From: Candidatus Peregrinibacteria bacterium GW2011_GWF2_43_17
GTDB taxonomy: Bacteria; Patescibacteriota; Gracilibacteria; UBA1369; UBA12470
Length of the DNA stretch: 64,000 nt
Assembly: GCA_000999315.1 (NCBI GenBank)
Contig: LCFW01000006.1
Coordinates: forward strand, 1 to 64,000
Reading direction: 5' to 3'
Under the pieces are notes generated by a model. It was not told the DNA's origin. It did no database searches and saw only the letters and a program-made list of their open reading frames with translations. Below are positions 25,408 to 33,848 of the stretch, one piece after another (position 1 is the first letter of the stretch; every line of letters starts with the position of its first letter). A program made the translations under genes and the position numbers.

Positions 25408-25447
25408 AACACCCCTGTTTTTTTGACAGGGGTGTTTGTTTTTTTGT
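25408..25447. terminator. Strong rho-independent terminator
   Basis: AACACCCCTGT (25408-25418), a T-rich loop, ACAGGGGTGTT (25426-25436), then a T run. A-rich bases on the other side let it serve the convergent pilin-like gene too. Confidence 0.9.
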
Positions 25448-25477
25448 TTCTACGCTAAAGGTTTTAGCGAGTGGTCT

Positions 25478-25897
25478 TTAAGTTACGGTTTCGTCTCCCG
25501 TTCCGGCACCACCGATTACAGTGTTTACTATGGCGAATGACAATAGGATTATGATTATACCTACGATTGCGTAGATAAGGATTTTCTTGGCTTTGCCCGT
25601 TGAATCCTCGTTACCGGCAGAAGTTACATACAAGAAACCTCCGTAAATGATCATCGCTACCGCAACGAAACCCAAGAATCCCAAGAACCAGTTGATGATA
25701 GTTCTTGCAAGAGTGCGGAAACTTCCTTCTCCACCCGTGGCACCGGCAATATTTTCCGGGTTATCCGTTGTGTCGATTAGTGCGGCGCTGACATCCGGAA
25801 CACCGACGAAGTTCCAGAGCACAACCAAAGCCGTGAGAACACCCCCAAAAATGAGGACGTCCTTCGCGAGCTCTCGGCTGAAAGAAGTCATTTTCAT
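25478..25897 (-). CDS. VirB2/TrbC-like pilin subunit
   Basis: 139 residues. An N-terminal membrane span or signal (about 14-38) is followed by a short polar linker and two further spans (about 68-88 and 104-126) separated by SAGNEDSTGKAKK. This is the layout of TrbC/VirB2 pilins of type IV secretion systems, which are common as isolated genes in CPR genomes. No other T4SS gene is in the window. It may form a surface pilus or a membrane pore for DNA uptake or attachment. Confidence 0.75.
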   Translation of the reverse strand: MKMTSFSRELAKDVLIFGGVLTALVVLWNFVGVPDVSAALIDTTDNPENIAGATGGEGSFRTLARTIINWFLGFLGFVAVAMIIYGGFLYVTSAGNEDSTGKAKKILIYAIVGIIIILLSFAIVNTVIGGAGTGDETVT

Positions 25898-26048
25898 AGA
25901 GAATATAATGTTAAAGTTGAATAGACCAGCTGGATGCGATTATAAGCATTTTTCTCCTTAAAATTAAAACAAATACCATTGACGCAAACGCAAAATAATT
26001 CACAGCAAAAACACCCGACAAAAATAAAGAGCAAAGACGTGGCTTGCC

Positions 26049-26933
26049 TTAGCCAATAATCCGTACTTCGGGCTCAAGCTCGATATCGAATTGCTTTTTC
26101 ACGGCTTTTTTTGCGCAGTCGGCCAAATCCAAAATATCTTCGCTCGTCGCCGATCCCATGTTGATTATGAAATTGGCATGTTTCGAGCTGATTTGAGCTC
26201 CGCCAACCTTCTCTCCCTTGAGTCCGCATTTTTCTATTAAGTATCCCGCCGAGGTTTCCGGCGTCGATCCGGGATTTTTAAAAAAAGATCCCGCGGAAAG
26301 ACCCCACGGTTGTTTCTCTTTTCTCAGTTTCAAAATCTCATCCATGCGAGATTTATCGCAAGATCCCGCAGAAGTTTTTAATAAAACTTTCAAAACGACT
26401 TCATGCGTATTTTTCAGTTTGGACCATCTGTATTTGAAATCAAAATAATCATTTTTAACCGAGACGATTTTGTCATCTCTCAAAATCCACGCGCGTAATA
26501 AAGCCGACCCGATATCCTTGGAAAAACATCCCGCATTCCCATATACGGCTCCGCCAATCGTGCCCGGTATGGAGGAGAACTCCTCAAGCCCGGAAAAATC
26601 ATTCGCGCAAGCGAACCTCGCAACCTCGGCCATCTTGGCTCCCGCCTCGGCAAGAACCCCTTTCGGATCCAAAGAAATTTTATCCGCAGAAATTTTCACG
26701 ACCAATCCGTCGAATCCGGAATCCTTAAAGAGCACATTCGATCCGCCACCCAAAATGAAATATGGCACGGGCTTCGATTTCGCCCACGCGATCAACTCGG
26801 GTACGTCGTCGATATTTTCCGTATCATAAAAATATTTCGCCACTCCGCCAACCCGAAAAGTTGAATGTTTAGAGAGGGGTTCGTTTTGGATGAAGTTAAA
26901 TTTCTTCAAGTGATTGATTAAAGACGGGAACAT
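26049..26933 (-). CDS. murB: UDP-N-acetylenolpyruvoylglucosamine reductase
   Basis: FAD- and NADPH-dependent second step of UDP-MurNAc synthesis. 294 residues. FAD-binding YFILGGGSNVLFKDSGFDGLVV, the GTIGGAVYGNAGCF loop, GLSAGSFFKNPG with the catalytic Ser, and GAQISSKHANFIIN with HANFI near the end are all intact. The short form lacking the extra loop corresponds to type II MurB. With MurA (35 kb) it provides the first committed steps of peptidoglycan synthesis. Confidence 0.96.
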   Translation of the reverse strand: MFPSLINHLKKFNFIQNEPLSKHSTFRVGGVAKYFYDTENIDDVPELIAWAKSKPVPYFILGGGSNVLFKDSGFDGLVVKISADKISLDPKGVLAEAGAKMAEVARFACANDFSGLEEFSSIPGTIGGAVYGNAGCFSKDIGSALLRAWILRDDKIVSVKNDYFDFKYRWSKLKNTHEVVLKVLLKTSAGSCDKSRMDEILKLRKEKQPWGLSAGSFFKNPGSTPETSAGYLIEKCGLKGEKVGGAQISSKHANFIINMGSATSEDILDLADCAKKAVKKQFDIELEPEVRIIG

Positions 26934-26951
26934 TATAAACTAAAACAAATT

Positions 26952-26980
26952 TTGACAACATCCGTCAGTCGTCATAAAAT
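26952..26980 (+). promoter_or_regulatory. Consensus promoter of gene 27001
   Basis: TTGACA (26952-26957), 17-bp spacer, TAAAAT (26975-26980); transcription would start about 14 bp before the ATG. Confidence 0.75.
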
Positions 26981-27000
26981 CAAACCCTTTTAAAATAAAC

Positions 27001-27642
27001 ATGGAGAAAAAGCACGGAATAATATTGGTAGGGGAGAAAAGCGGTCCGAGTATTTCGGAGGGTGGGTTGATATTGCCAAGCTCGGGGCTAACCCCGAGAG
27101 ACCTGCTGAAAATCATGCGCATTGCCGGAGAGCCTGAAAGCGGCGAAGCGATATTGATATCGGACGCGATAGCCTCGTTGGTTGCGGGAGAACTTTTGGA
27201 ATTGGGCATAACAAGACCGGATTTAGTACCGTTATTAACAGGGATGATTATTCGAAGAATGCAGAATCCGAAAGAAAATATAACATTGGTTGAAATGCGA
27301 GAAAGAATGTTGAGCACGGAAGAGTGGCTCGGGAAAATGGAAACGGCATTTGAACTTGGAGAAAGAGGAATTGATTGCGCATCGGGCTGGAATGGAAACT
27401 TACAAAAAATAATGGGGGAGGAAGGTGTTATAAAATACGGAGCAAGTATGGCAAAAAGCGGTTATTCGACAGCGCTTAGCATAGCGGTCCAAAAACCGAA
27501 ACACGACTCGGCCACAAGAATTAGAATCCTCGCGGAAAGAATTCTGAACAACATAGGGGAGGTGATTTCTGTACTGTTGGCCATCAGAAAAAGACAAAAC
27601 GAAAACTTCGGGATTGCGCAGGGCGGGTTGGTGTTGGCGTAA
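27001..27642 (+). CDS. Protein of unknown function
   Basis: 213 residues, soluble and mostly helical. Internal Gly/Ser-rich string GGLILPSSGLTPRDLLKIMR at about 22-41. No family recognised. It has its own consensus promoter and lies between murB and tRNA-Tyr (8 bp from the tRNA 3' end). Confidence 0.7.
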   Translation: MEKKHGIILVGEKSGPSISEGGLILPSSGLTPRDLLKIMRIAGEPESGEAILISDAIASLVAGELLELGITRPDLVPLLTGMIIRRMQNPKENITLVEMRERMLSTEEWLGKMETAFELGERGIDCASGWNGNLQKIMGEEGVIKYGASMAKSGYSTALSIAVQKPKHDSATRIRILAERILNNIGEVISVLLAIRKRQNENFGIAQGGLVLA

Positions 27643-27650
27643 GGCTTCTT

Positions 27651-27736
<86 letters not shown>

Positions 27737-27789
27737 ATTTTTGTTCGCGCGAGTAGTTTAGCAAGAAGTTTTCATTTGGCAAAAGGAAT

Positions 27790-27818
27790 TTGACAATGGA
27801 AACGGGTTTCCATATCAT
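27790..27818 (+). promoter_or_regulatory. Promoter of tRNA-Thr
   Basis: TTGACA (27790-27795), 17 bp, TATCAT (27813-27818). The spacer is itself an inverted repeat, TGGAAAC-gg-GTTTCCA, and a GCAAG/CTTGC hairpin follows. Confidence 0.7.
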
Positions 27819-27862
27819 TTCCGGGCCATCGCAAGGCTTAAATGCTTGCGTAACAGTAAGGT

Positions 27863-27937
27863 GCCACCTTAGCTCAGTGGTAGAGCAACCGCCTTGTAAG
27901 CGGTGGGTCGTCGGTTCGACTCCGACAGGTGGCTCCA
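27863..27937 (+). tRNA. tRNA-Thr(UGU), integration site (attL)
   Basis: Acceptor GCCACCT/AGGTGGC, anticodon stem CCGCC/GGCGG with loop TTGTAAG shifted to give anticodon TGT, T-arm GGTTCGACTCC, encoded CCA (27935-27937). Its last 47 bases (27891-27937) are repeated identically at 35241-35287, marking insertion of a mobile element into the 3' half. Confidence 0.95.
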
Positions 27938-28024
27938 GATTGGCTACAGAAAGCCAAAAGGTCAGTATTCAGTGTTCAGCCCACGACACATAGCTGTTAG
28001 CTGTTGGTCTTCGGCTATAACAAA

Positions 28025-28924
28025 ATGAACATGAATATTCAATCGCTTCATAGTCGGTTCTGTGAGGAGTGCCGACTTATAAAAAACAACACTCCCGCTA
28101 CTATTAAGTGGTATAAATCGACCTTAAGAGGCTATCTTAATTTCGAGAAATCCGCTCAAGAAATTACAGATTGCACGACGGAAAACATAAGGGCGTATTT
28201 GTATTACGGAAGGCTTGAGAGGAACTGGACTCCGGAAACTTTTATTTACACCAGAAAGGGGCTTAAGTATTTCTTCAAATGGTGTGCATTGCGAGGATAC
28301 ATAGGGGTTAATCCAGTGGACCAAATTGAAAAACCGAAGCTTGAAAAGAAGTTGCCGAAAAGGATTACAAGACAGGAAGCATTAAAACTTCTTGATTACA
28401 GCCTCCATAGCAGAAAATGGATTTATAGGTTTGAGAAATACAGAAACACAGCCGTCTTTGCGATTATGATATTCGGGGGATTGAGAGCAAACGAGGTGTT
28501 GAATTTGAAGATGGGAGAGGTGGATTTGGAAAACGGAGTTATAAGCGTTAGAAACGGCAAGGGAGGCAAAGACCGATTGGTCCCGATATGCAGTAGGTTA
28601 AAGGAGATTCTGAAAGAGTATCTAAAGGATCGCGAAAGACTAAAGAAAGAGTCGGTTTACTTTCTCACTACTCTAAAAGGAGACGGTCCATATACATATA
28701 GCGGGCTTAAGCATGTAGTTGAAAAGCTCAAGAAAATGTCAGGAGTCGCCTTCTCGTGCCATAGGTTAAGGCATACATTCGCGACAATGATGCTGGAGGG
28801 GGGATGTGATATTTTTACACTCTCAAAAATGCTCGGACATTCGGACATAAAAACAACAACAATTTACTTGTCGGCATCTATGACGCATATGCAAGAACAG
28901 ATTATGAAGCATCCGTTGAATTAA
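28025..28924 (+). CDS. Tyrosine recombinase (integrase), copy 1
   Basis: 299 residues from the ATG at 28025. An N-terminal SAM-like core-binding domain (about 5-90) is followed by the catalytic domain with Arg in GGLRANEVL, Lys in NGKGGKDR, HRLRHTF, LGHSD and the nucleophile in TTTIYLSAS. All five active residues are present. It lies 87 bp from the attL core, the usual place for an integrase acting on its tRNA. It shares the overall layout of the second recombinase at 33849. Confidence 0.94.
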   Translation: MNMNIQSLHSRFCEECRLIKNNTPATIKWYKSTLRGYLNFEKSAQEITDCTTENIRAYLYYGRLERNWTPETFIYTRKGLKYFFKWCALRGYIGVNPVDQIEKPKLEKKLPKRITRQEALKLLDYSLHSRKWIYRFEKYRNTAVFAIMIFGGLRANEVLNLKMGEVDLENGVISVRNGKGGKDRLVPICSRLKEILKEYLKDRERLKKESVYFLTTLKGDGPYTYSGLKHVVEKLKKMSGVAFSCHRLRHTFATMMLEGGCDIFTLSKMLGHSDIKTTTIYLSASMTHMQEQIMKHPLN

Positions 28925-28996
28925 AAAGTTTTTTTACAAGAAGAATGTATATATAATGCTAAACAGGTATAATAAAATGGAAACGCACAACGATAT

Positions 28997-30640
28997 ATGG
29001 ATCTTTTAGAATTGAAAAATCTAATAGGGAAGAGAGAAAACGAACACCTCGAATTTAAAAGAGCAAAGGATGATTATTCGATAATGGGGAATGGTGGGAA
29101 AACAAGAAGATCCGTTTTAGGATATTGTGTAGCCTTAGGAAATGAGCACGGAGGACGACTCATTCTCGGTGTCAAAAACGAAATGCCACGAGAAATTACA
29201 GGGACATCCGCCATACAAAACCCAGAAGATGTAAAATCGAAAATTTATCAAAATCTCGGTATAAAAATAGAAATAGAAGAAATCTTCGATGAAAGAAATA
29301 ACAGGGTGATTATAATAAATATCCCATCAAGGCCTATCGGACAAGTTTTAAAATTTTATGGTATACCACTCATGAGAATAGGAGAGGAATTAACAGAAAT
29401 GAATGACGAGACATTGAAACAGGTATTAAATGAAAGTAAGCCAGACTGGTCCGCAGGAATTTGTGAAAACGCAACAATTGAAGACCTTTCTTCTGATGCG
29501 ATTTTAGTCGCACGAGAAAATTACAAAAAAAAGAACCCAAGGATAATTGATGAAATCGACAAGTGGGATGATGAAATGTTTCTTAACAAAGCGAAAATAT
29601 TAATAAAAGGTAAAATCACAAATACGGCAATTATTTTACTAGGCAAGCCCGAATCATCCTCTATTATATCGCCAGCAGTAGCTCAAATTACATGGGTTTT
29701 AAAAAGCGAAGATAATCAGGAAAAAGATTACGAGCATTTCACATGTCCAATCCTTTTAGCAGTAGATGGAATCTACAAGAGAATACGAAATTTAAAGTAC
29801 AGATATATGCAAGATGGGTCATTGTTTCCAGAAGAAATTGATATGTATGATCCGTATGTAATAAGAGAGGCATTGCATAATTGCATAGCGCATCAAGATT
29901 ATTCATTATATGGCCGTATTCAGGTAATTGAGAATGAGTCTGGGTTTTTGGTATTTACAAATAAAGGGAGCTTCCTTCCTGGTTCTATAGAGGCAGTTAT
30001 TCAAACAGACTCTCCTCAAGAATATTATAAAAATAAATTCCTTGTAGATGCCATGGTCAATTTGAATATGATAGACACCATAGGAAGCGGCATAAAGAAA
30101 ATGTTCAACTTGCAAAAAGAAAGATATTTCCCTATGCCAAGCTATAATTTCGATGATGCAAAAGTAACAGTAAAGATATTTGGAAAAGTGCTTGATCTCA
30201 ATTATGCTAAGGCGTTAGCGCAAAACAGGTACCTTTCATTAAACGAAATAATGCTTTTGGACCAAGTTCAAAAGAGAAAACGTATTTCCAAAGACAACAT
30301 GAATCTCTTGAAGCAAAAGAACTTAGTAGAAGGACGATACCCAAATATTCATATCTCAAGCAAAATAGCAGATAAGACGGGTGAAACAGTTCAGTATCTC
30401 AAAAATAAAGGACTTGATGACGAATGTTGCAAAGAACTAATAATAAGATGTTTGCAGATGAAACCAGGTTTATCGCGTCAAGACATTAATAATCTTTTAT
30501 TGAGTAAACTCCCAGAGATTTTAAGTGCACGACAAAAGAGAAATAAAATCACTAATTTACTATATGCACTTTCTAAGAAAGAGCAGAGGATAAAAAATGT
30601 CGGGAATAACAGATGTCCTCGATGGGAAGCAAATAACTAA
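28997..30640 (+). CDS. AlbA_2 (Schlafen-type) and RecG-like C-terminal domain protein
   Basis: 547 residues. The N-terminal AlbA_2 domain (about 8-135) starts with ENEHLEFKRA and has GGRLILGV. A central region has VIREALHNCIAHQDYS and GSGIKKMF, typical of the 'ATP-dependent DNA helicase RecG-related' HATPase_c_4 group. The remainder is helical. Such proteins act as transcription regulators or anti-phage factors; which one applies here is unknown. As the largest cargo of the element it is a candidate defence or control gene. Confidence 0.82.
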   Translation: MDLLELKNLIGKRENEHLEFKRAKDDYSIMGNGGKTRRSVLGYCVALGNEHGGRLILGVKNEMPREITGTSAIQNPEDVKSKIYQNLGIKIEIEEIFDERNNRVIIINIPSRPIGQVLKFYGIPLMRIGEELTEMNDETLKQVLNESKPDWSAGICENATIEDLSSDAILVARENYKKKNPRIIDEIDKWDDEMFLNKAKILIKGKITNTAIILLGKPESSSIISPAVAQITWVLKSEDNQEKDYEHFTCPILLAVDGIYKRIRNLKYRYMQDGSLFPEEIDMYDPYVIREALHNCIAHQDYSLYGRIQVIENESGFLVFTNKGSFLPGSIEAVIQTDSPQEYYKNKFLVDAMVNLNMIDTIGSGIKKMFNLQKERYFPMPSYNFDDAKVTVKIFGKVLDLNYAKALAQNRYLSLNEIMLLDQVQKRKRISKDNMNLLKQKNLVEGRYPNIHISSKIADKTGETVQYLKNKGLDDECCKELIIRCLQMKPGLSRQDINNLLLSKLPEILSARQKRNKITNLLYALSKKEQRIKNVGNNRCPRWEANN

Positions 30641-30661
30641 ATATTACACAGAAGAATTAAA

Positions 30662-30734
30662 TTAGTTATTTTTAGTTAAACTTTTAACTAACGTAATCTG
30701 TAAATAATTAACTAATGCAAGATAAATTAGTTAA
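30662..30734. repeat. TTAACTAA/TTAGTTAA repeat cluster
   Basis: Five copies of TTAGTTA(A) or its complement at 30662, 30672, 30684, 30708 and 30727 in the 232-bp gap after the AlbA gene. Iteron-like spacing is irregular. They may bind an element-encoded regulator or replication protein. Confidence 0.55.
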
Positions 30735-30831
30735 TTATTTATAAACAAAGATGGTTAGTAAGCCGAGAGCCATCAGCTATGTAGGCAGTTGGTTGTGAGT
30801 AAAAGCTTAATTGCCTTATTAAGACATTTTC

Positions 30832-30868
30832 ATTACAGTTAATGTGTTCTAAATCAATTAACTGTAAT
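30832..30868. promoter_or_regulatory. Inverted repeat before the membrane-protein cassette
   Basis: ATTACAGTTAA (30832-30842) and TTAACTGTAAT (30858-30868) are perfect 11-bp arms ending 4 bp before the ATG at 30873. It contains GTTAA words like the upstream cluster: a possible operator or translation-blocking hairpin. Confidence 0.6.
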
Positions 30869-30872
30869 ATTA

Positions 30873-31220
30873 ATGGAAACCCCAAAACGACATTATTTAG
30901 AAAAATTTCCAACAGTAATTAGCGTTTTCATAGGAATACTTACAATGATTGTTTTATACTTAATCATAGTCGCACCAGAGGCTTTTTCGTCGACGGATCT
31001 GTTAATGACATCAGTCTTTTGTCTTTTTGCTGTTTTCCTAGTACTTCATTGCTGGATGGCACGAGCTACTAGGCATTCATTTCTTTTCTGGTTTTTCGGT
31101 CCGTTTTATGGGATTTATTTGTCAGTTAAAAACTATAAAGAAATAAAATATCTTTCAATTTCATACCTATCAGTGGTAACAACGCTGATAATACTTCTAA
31201 TGTTATTGCCAACTAACTAA
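30873..31220 (+). CDS. Small multi-span membrane protein
   Basis: 115 residues with about four hydrophobic segments (about 12-33, 42-62, 65-82, 93-112). No family recognised. First of a tight cluster of membrane or secreted proteins in the element, preceded by an inverted repeat. Confidence 0.65.
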   Translation: METPKRHYLEKFPTVISVFIGILTMIVLYLIIVAPEAFSSTDLLMTSVFCLFAVFLVLHCWMARATRHSFLFWFFGPFYGIYLSVKNYKEIKYLSISYLSVVTTLIILLMLLPTN

Positions 31221-31248
31221 AAATTACATCGCACAGCGCTAGCATATT

Positions 31249-31413
31249 ATGCAAACACTCTTAAAAATCTGTTTAGTAGCCTCTATTTTAATCGCAATCT
31301 ATGAAATGACATGGATAAACGAAACTAGTTTGTCTTATGTACTGATAGGGATGTGCGTTATGATTGCAATACTTTCAAAGGCATTGATAAATATTTATCC
31401 TAACAAAAAATAA
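31249..31413 (+). CDS. Two-TM small protein (54 residues)
   Basis: ATG at 31249, TAA at 31411. It begins MQTLLKICLVASILIAIYEM and has a second hydrophobic stretch, SYVLIGMCVMIAILSKALI. It fits exactly between its neighbours (28 bp and 8 bp gaps) in the same orientation, which supports expression as part of the cassette. No family recognised. Confidence 0.55.
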   Translation: MQTLLKICLVASILIAIYEMTWINETSLSYVLIGMCVMIAILSKALINIYPNKK

Positions 31414-31421
31414 AACAATAT

Positions 31422-31997
31422 ATGGATAAAACGAGTTTAAGTAAAAAAGCATGGTATCGAGGCTTAAAAGTATTGTTCTTCTTGATGTTTATAAGTTCCC
31501 AAATGACAGGGATTTATTTTGCTAACGGAATGGCACGAGAAAAAATAACGAATATGGATATTGAATTAACCGATTCTGCATATGAGGAAATAGGGGATGC
31601 GGCAAAAGAATATTATTTTTACAACACCGATCTTACTAATTACGAAAGCGTTCAATTGGGCAAAATAGCATATGACGACGATTATGATTATCAGGGCCTG
31701 ACGGAAATAATGTATGGTATAGATTTCTCAGATTTCTGGACTAATGAATGGACAGAGGGAGGATTGGCAAAATACACTTACGGTGAAATATACAAATCGG
31801 ATACTTTTAGAGCGAAAATTGTGGCTATAGAAATCACATATTTAGCGGTATCATTAGTGATTATAACGCTATTATTTTTCATAATTGCGGTATTGTCATT
31901 TTACATAATGGGAGGAATGGAACTCGTTTCGGAACAACTTAATTCGATGAAAAGAATTATTAAAAAGAAACAAGGAACAAATGGAAAACCAATCTAA
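31422..31997 (+). CDS. Membrane protein with acidic extracytoplasmic domain
   Basis: 191 residues. TM1 is at about 14-34, followed by a Tyr/Asp-rich external region (about 45-130, with AYDDDYDYQG), TM2 at about 138-163, and a basic C-terminal tail. No family recognised. The 3' end overlaps the next gene by 17 bp. Confidence 0.65.
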   Translation: MDKTSLSKKAWYRGLKVLFFLMFISSQMTGIYFANGMAREKITNMDIELTDSAYEEIGDAAKEYYFYNTDLTNYESVQLGKIAYDDDYDYQGLTEIMYGIDFSDFWTNEWTEGGLAKYTYGEIYKSDTFRAKIVAIEITYLAVSLVIITLLFFIIAVLSFYIMGGMELVSEQLNSMKRIIKKKQGTNGKPI

Positions 31998-32379
31998 AGG
32001 GGTATTCTGGAAAGTTGTAGGTGCATTGATAGTGATTTTCGTTGGCATCAGTGCTGTTTCTTCAAATACAAACAGTACTTCAACATCAACAAACATCTCT
32101 GATGACGAGGGGGCTTATACTGAAGAAATAACTACGCAACCAGAAGCAATAACAGAAGAGGATGCTTCAACGAATGATGATAGTAACGAGAGTTATAGTG
32201 CGCCACTTAGTAATGATGACTATTACATAAATACAGACGGTGATTCGATACACTCTCCGGCATACGCTGATTCAGTACCAAGCGGAGCTACTGCTATTTG
32301 CGAAGATGGTACTTATAGCTTTAGTCAGCATAGGCAGGGGACCTGTTCAGGACATGGAGGGGTGGATAAGTGGCTATAA
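31981..32379 (+). CDS. Secreted or anchored DUF3761-like protein
   Basis: 132 residues. An N-terminal membrane span (about 10-28) is followed by a Ser/Thr/Asp/Glu-rich linker and a small C-terminal domain, GATAICEDGTYSFSQHRQGT, ending CSGHGGVDKWL. This matches the DUF3761 pattern seen in secreted proteins of bacteria and phages. The two Cys could form one disulfide. Function unknown; it ends the membrane cassette of the element. Confidence 0.75.
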   Translation: MENQSKGVFWKVVGALIVIFVGISAVSSNTNSTSTSTNISDDEGAYTEEITTQPEAITEEDASTNDDSNESYSAPLSNDDYYINTDGDSIHSPAYADSVPSGATAICEDGTYSFSQHRQGTCSGHGGVDKWL

Positions 32380-32443
32380 TTAATACAAAATAAACTTTAC
32401 TTTTTGATTGGCTTGTGTTAAGTAGGTGGCGATTTAATCTGGG

Positions 32444-32508
32444 TTGCAATTAAATTGCAATAAAATTGGCACGGTTTAGTGCCCTGAAAAACTGATTGGT
32501 AACCAGTT
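32444..32508. repeat. Three consecutive palindromes
   Basis: TTGCAATT-a-AATTGCAA (32444-32460), GGCAC-ggttta-GTGCC (32468-32483) and AACTG...CAGTT with inner TGG-taa-CCA (32490-32508) stand head to tail in the gap between the DUF3761 and DUF5659 genes. This could be a replication or nicking origin for the element. Confidence 0.55.
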
Positions 32509-32604
32509 CTTCTGAAAAAATAAAACAATAAAAACAACCTTTTGTTTTATTTTTCTTAAGAATTAATGCCAATCAAAATACAAATAAATAAAAGTAAAAA
32601 TTAT

Positions 32605-32635
32605 ACCTGCTCGGCAAATCACCTAGCGGGTTTTT
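32605..32635 (+). terminator. Terminator-like hairpin in the element
   Basis: ACCTGCT (32605-32611) pairs with AGCGGGT (32625-32631, one wobble) followed by TTTTT. It would separate the membrane cassette from the DUF5659 gene. Confidence 0.6.
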
Positions 32636-32656
32636 ATCATATAAAAATCAATACAA

Positions 32657-32911
32657 ATGAAGGACACCTATTACACGGAAGACATTGTTGAAGCAACGAC
32701 ATTGCTCACAATGAATTTTCCTTTTGCGGGATACGAAAAAGCAAAAGACGGCTCACGGCGGGGAAAATTTAATTTTTCAACTAACGGTATCGAACAAGAG
32801 TTTTCCGACACTATAAAAAAATACACAAGGCGTGAATTAGTATGCGACCCAATAGACGTAATTAACAACTACAGCTTCCTTCGCGATTTAACCAGAAAAC
32901 ACAATGGATAA
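32657..32911 (+). CDS. DUF5659-like protein
   Basis: 84 residues. The start YYTEDIVEATTLLTMNFPFAG, with an aromatic-rich EATTLL helix, and the later GKFNFS and LVCDPIDVINNYSFLRDL resemble DUF5659, a small domain frequent in CPR genomes and elements. Function unknown. It overlaps the next gene by 8 bp. Confidence 0.6.
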   Translation: MKDTYYTEDIVEATTLLTMNFPFAGYEKAKDGSRRGKFNFSTNGIEQEFSDTIKKYTRRELVCDPIDVINNYSFLRDLTRKHNG

Positions 32912-33218
32912 AAGTACGGAAAATATGCGCCACTGCCCTGCATTTGAAAGATGCAACTGTAATCTCTGTCCTTTGGATTTCGAGCTAGATAAAAGAAGGC
33001 CACGGGGGGAGGGTAAGTGCAAATACATGCGCGAAAGGGATGTTGGACAGAAAACAATAAAATTCACTTCCGCGTATGGCAGTCTACGCAAAGAGGCATC
33101 ATTTATCGAAAAGCCCGCGTTAATGCCTGCCGAGTTGTTAAAGAATGTCCCTGCGTGCAATGTGGAGAGTCTAAACAGCGTCTCAAAACAAGCTTGGTAC
33201 TATTTGAAAAAGACTTGA
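32904..33218 (+). CDS. Small Cys-rich protein
   Basis: 104 residues. HCPAFERCNCNLCPLDFELD (10-29) has four cysteines, plus one in EGKCKY and one later. A Cys4 metal site is plausible. Proteins with CPxFxxCxxxxCPLD occur next to DUF5659 genes in CPR elements as far as I recall; no function is known. Confidence 0.6.
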   Translation: MDKSTENMRHCPAFERCNCNLCPLDFELDKRRPRGEGKCKYMRERDVGQKTIKFTSAYGSLRKEASFIEKPALMPAELLKNVPACNVESLNSVSKQAWYYLKKT

Positions 33219-33245
33219 GGCGATTGTTTTTTACAATGAATAACA

Positions 33246-33791
33246 ATGAAAATGAGTAAAAATGGAACCACTAACATACCGAATGACTTAATAGATTTTT
33301 TCTTCCCTATCCTTAATGGTGCTGAGGCGAAAATCGCACTTTATATTTGCAGAAGAACATATGGATTCCACAGGCGGTCAGACAGAATTTCATATAAGCA
33401 ATTCAGAAGAGGAATTACCAAAAAAGATGGGGAGGTGCTGGATATGGGGACCGAGCTTTCGTGTGGGACATTAAATAAAGTATTGAGGCTGTTTGAAAGT
33501 ATAGAATTTATAAAAATTGCCAGATACCCAAAACAGACAACAGAATACGTCATAAACGAAGATTTTAAGCCGTGGCTACTAAGCATAAAATTTATCAAAG
33601 CAAGCAGAGATGCATGTAAAAGTGTAATGCAAATAGAAAAGGAACAACGGCAAAATGCATCCCCGGATCAATACATAAGAAGAAGACAATCTCTTCTAAA
33701 AAATAGAGAAGGGTGTTCTAACAATAAGACGACCGCTGTTCTAGAAAATAGAGAGACAATAGTTAGAGAGAATTTAGTTAACAATACTTAG
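33246..33791 (+). CDS. Winged-helix replication-protein-like protein
   Basis: 181 residues. IPNDLIDFFFPILNGAEAKI, then CRRTYGFHRRSDRISYKQF, then a GTELSCGTLNKVLRLFESIE recognition helix, match phage replication protein O / Rep N-terminal winged helices. The C-terminal half is charged without a clear domain. In this element it may bind an origin such as the palindromes at 32444-32508. Confidence 0.7.
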   Translation: MKMSKNGTTNIPNDLIDFFFPILNGAEAKIALYICRRTYGFHRRSDRISYKQFRRGITKKDGEVLDMGTELSCGTLNKVLRLFESIEFIKIARYPKQTTEYVINEDFKPWLLSIKFIKASRDACKSVMQIEKEQRQNASPDQYIRRRQSLLKNREGCSNNKTTAVLENRETIVRENLVNNT

Positions 33792-33848
33792 ATATTACTT
33801 ATAAGGGGGATGTATTTATTGACACGATAAAAAAGAAAAATCACACGC

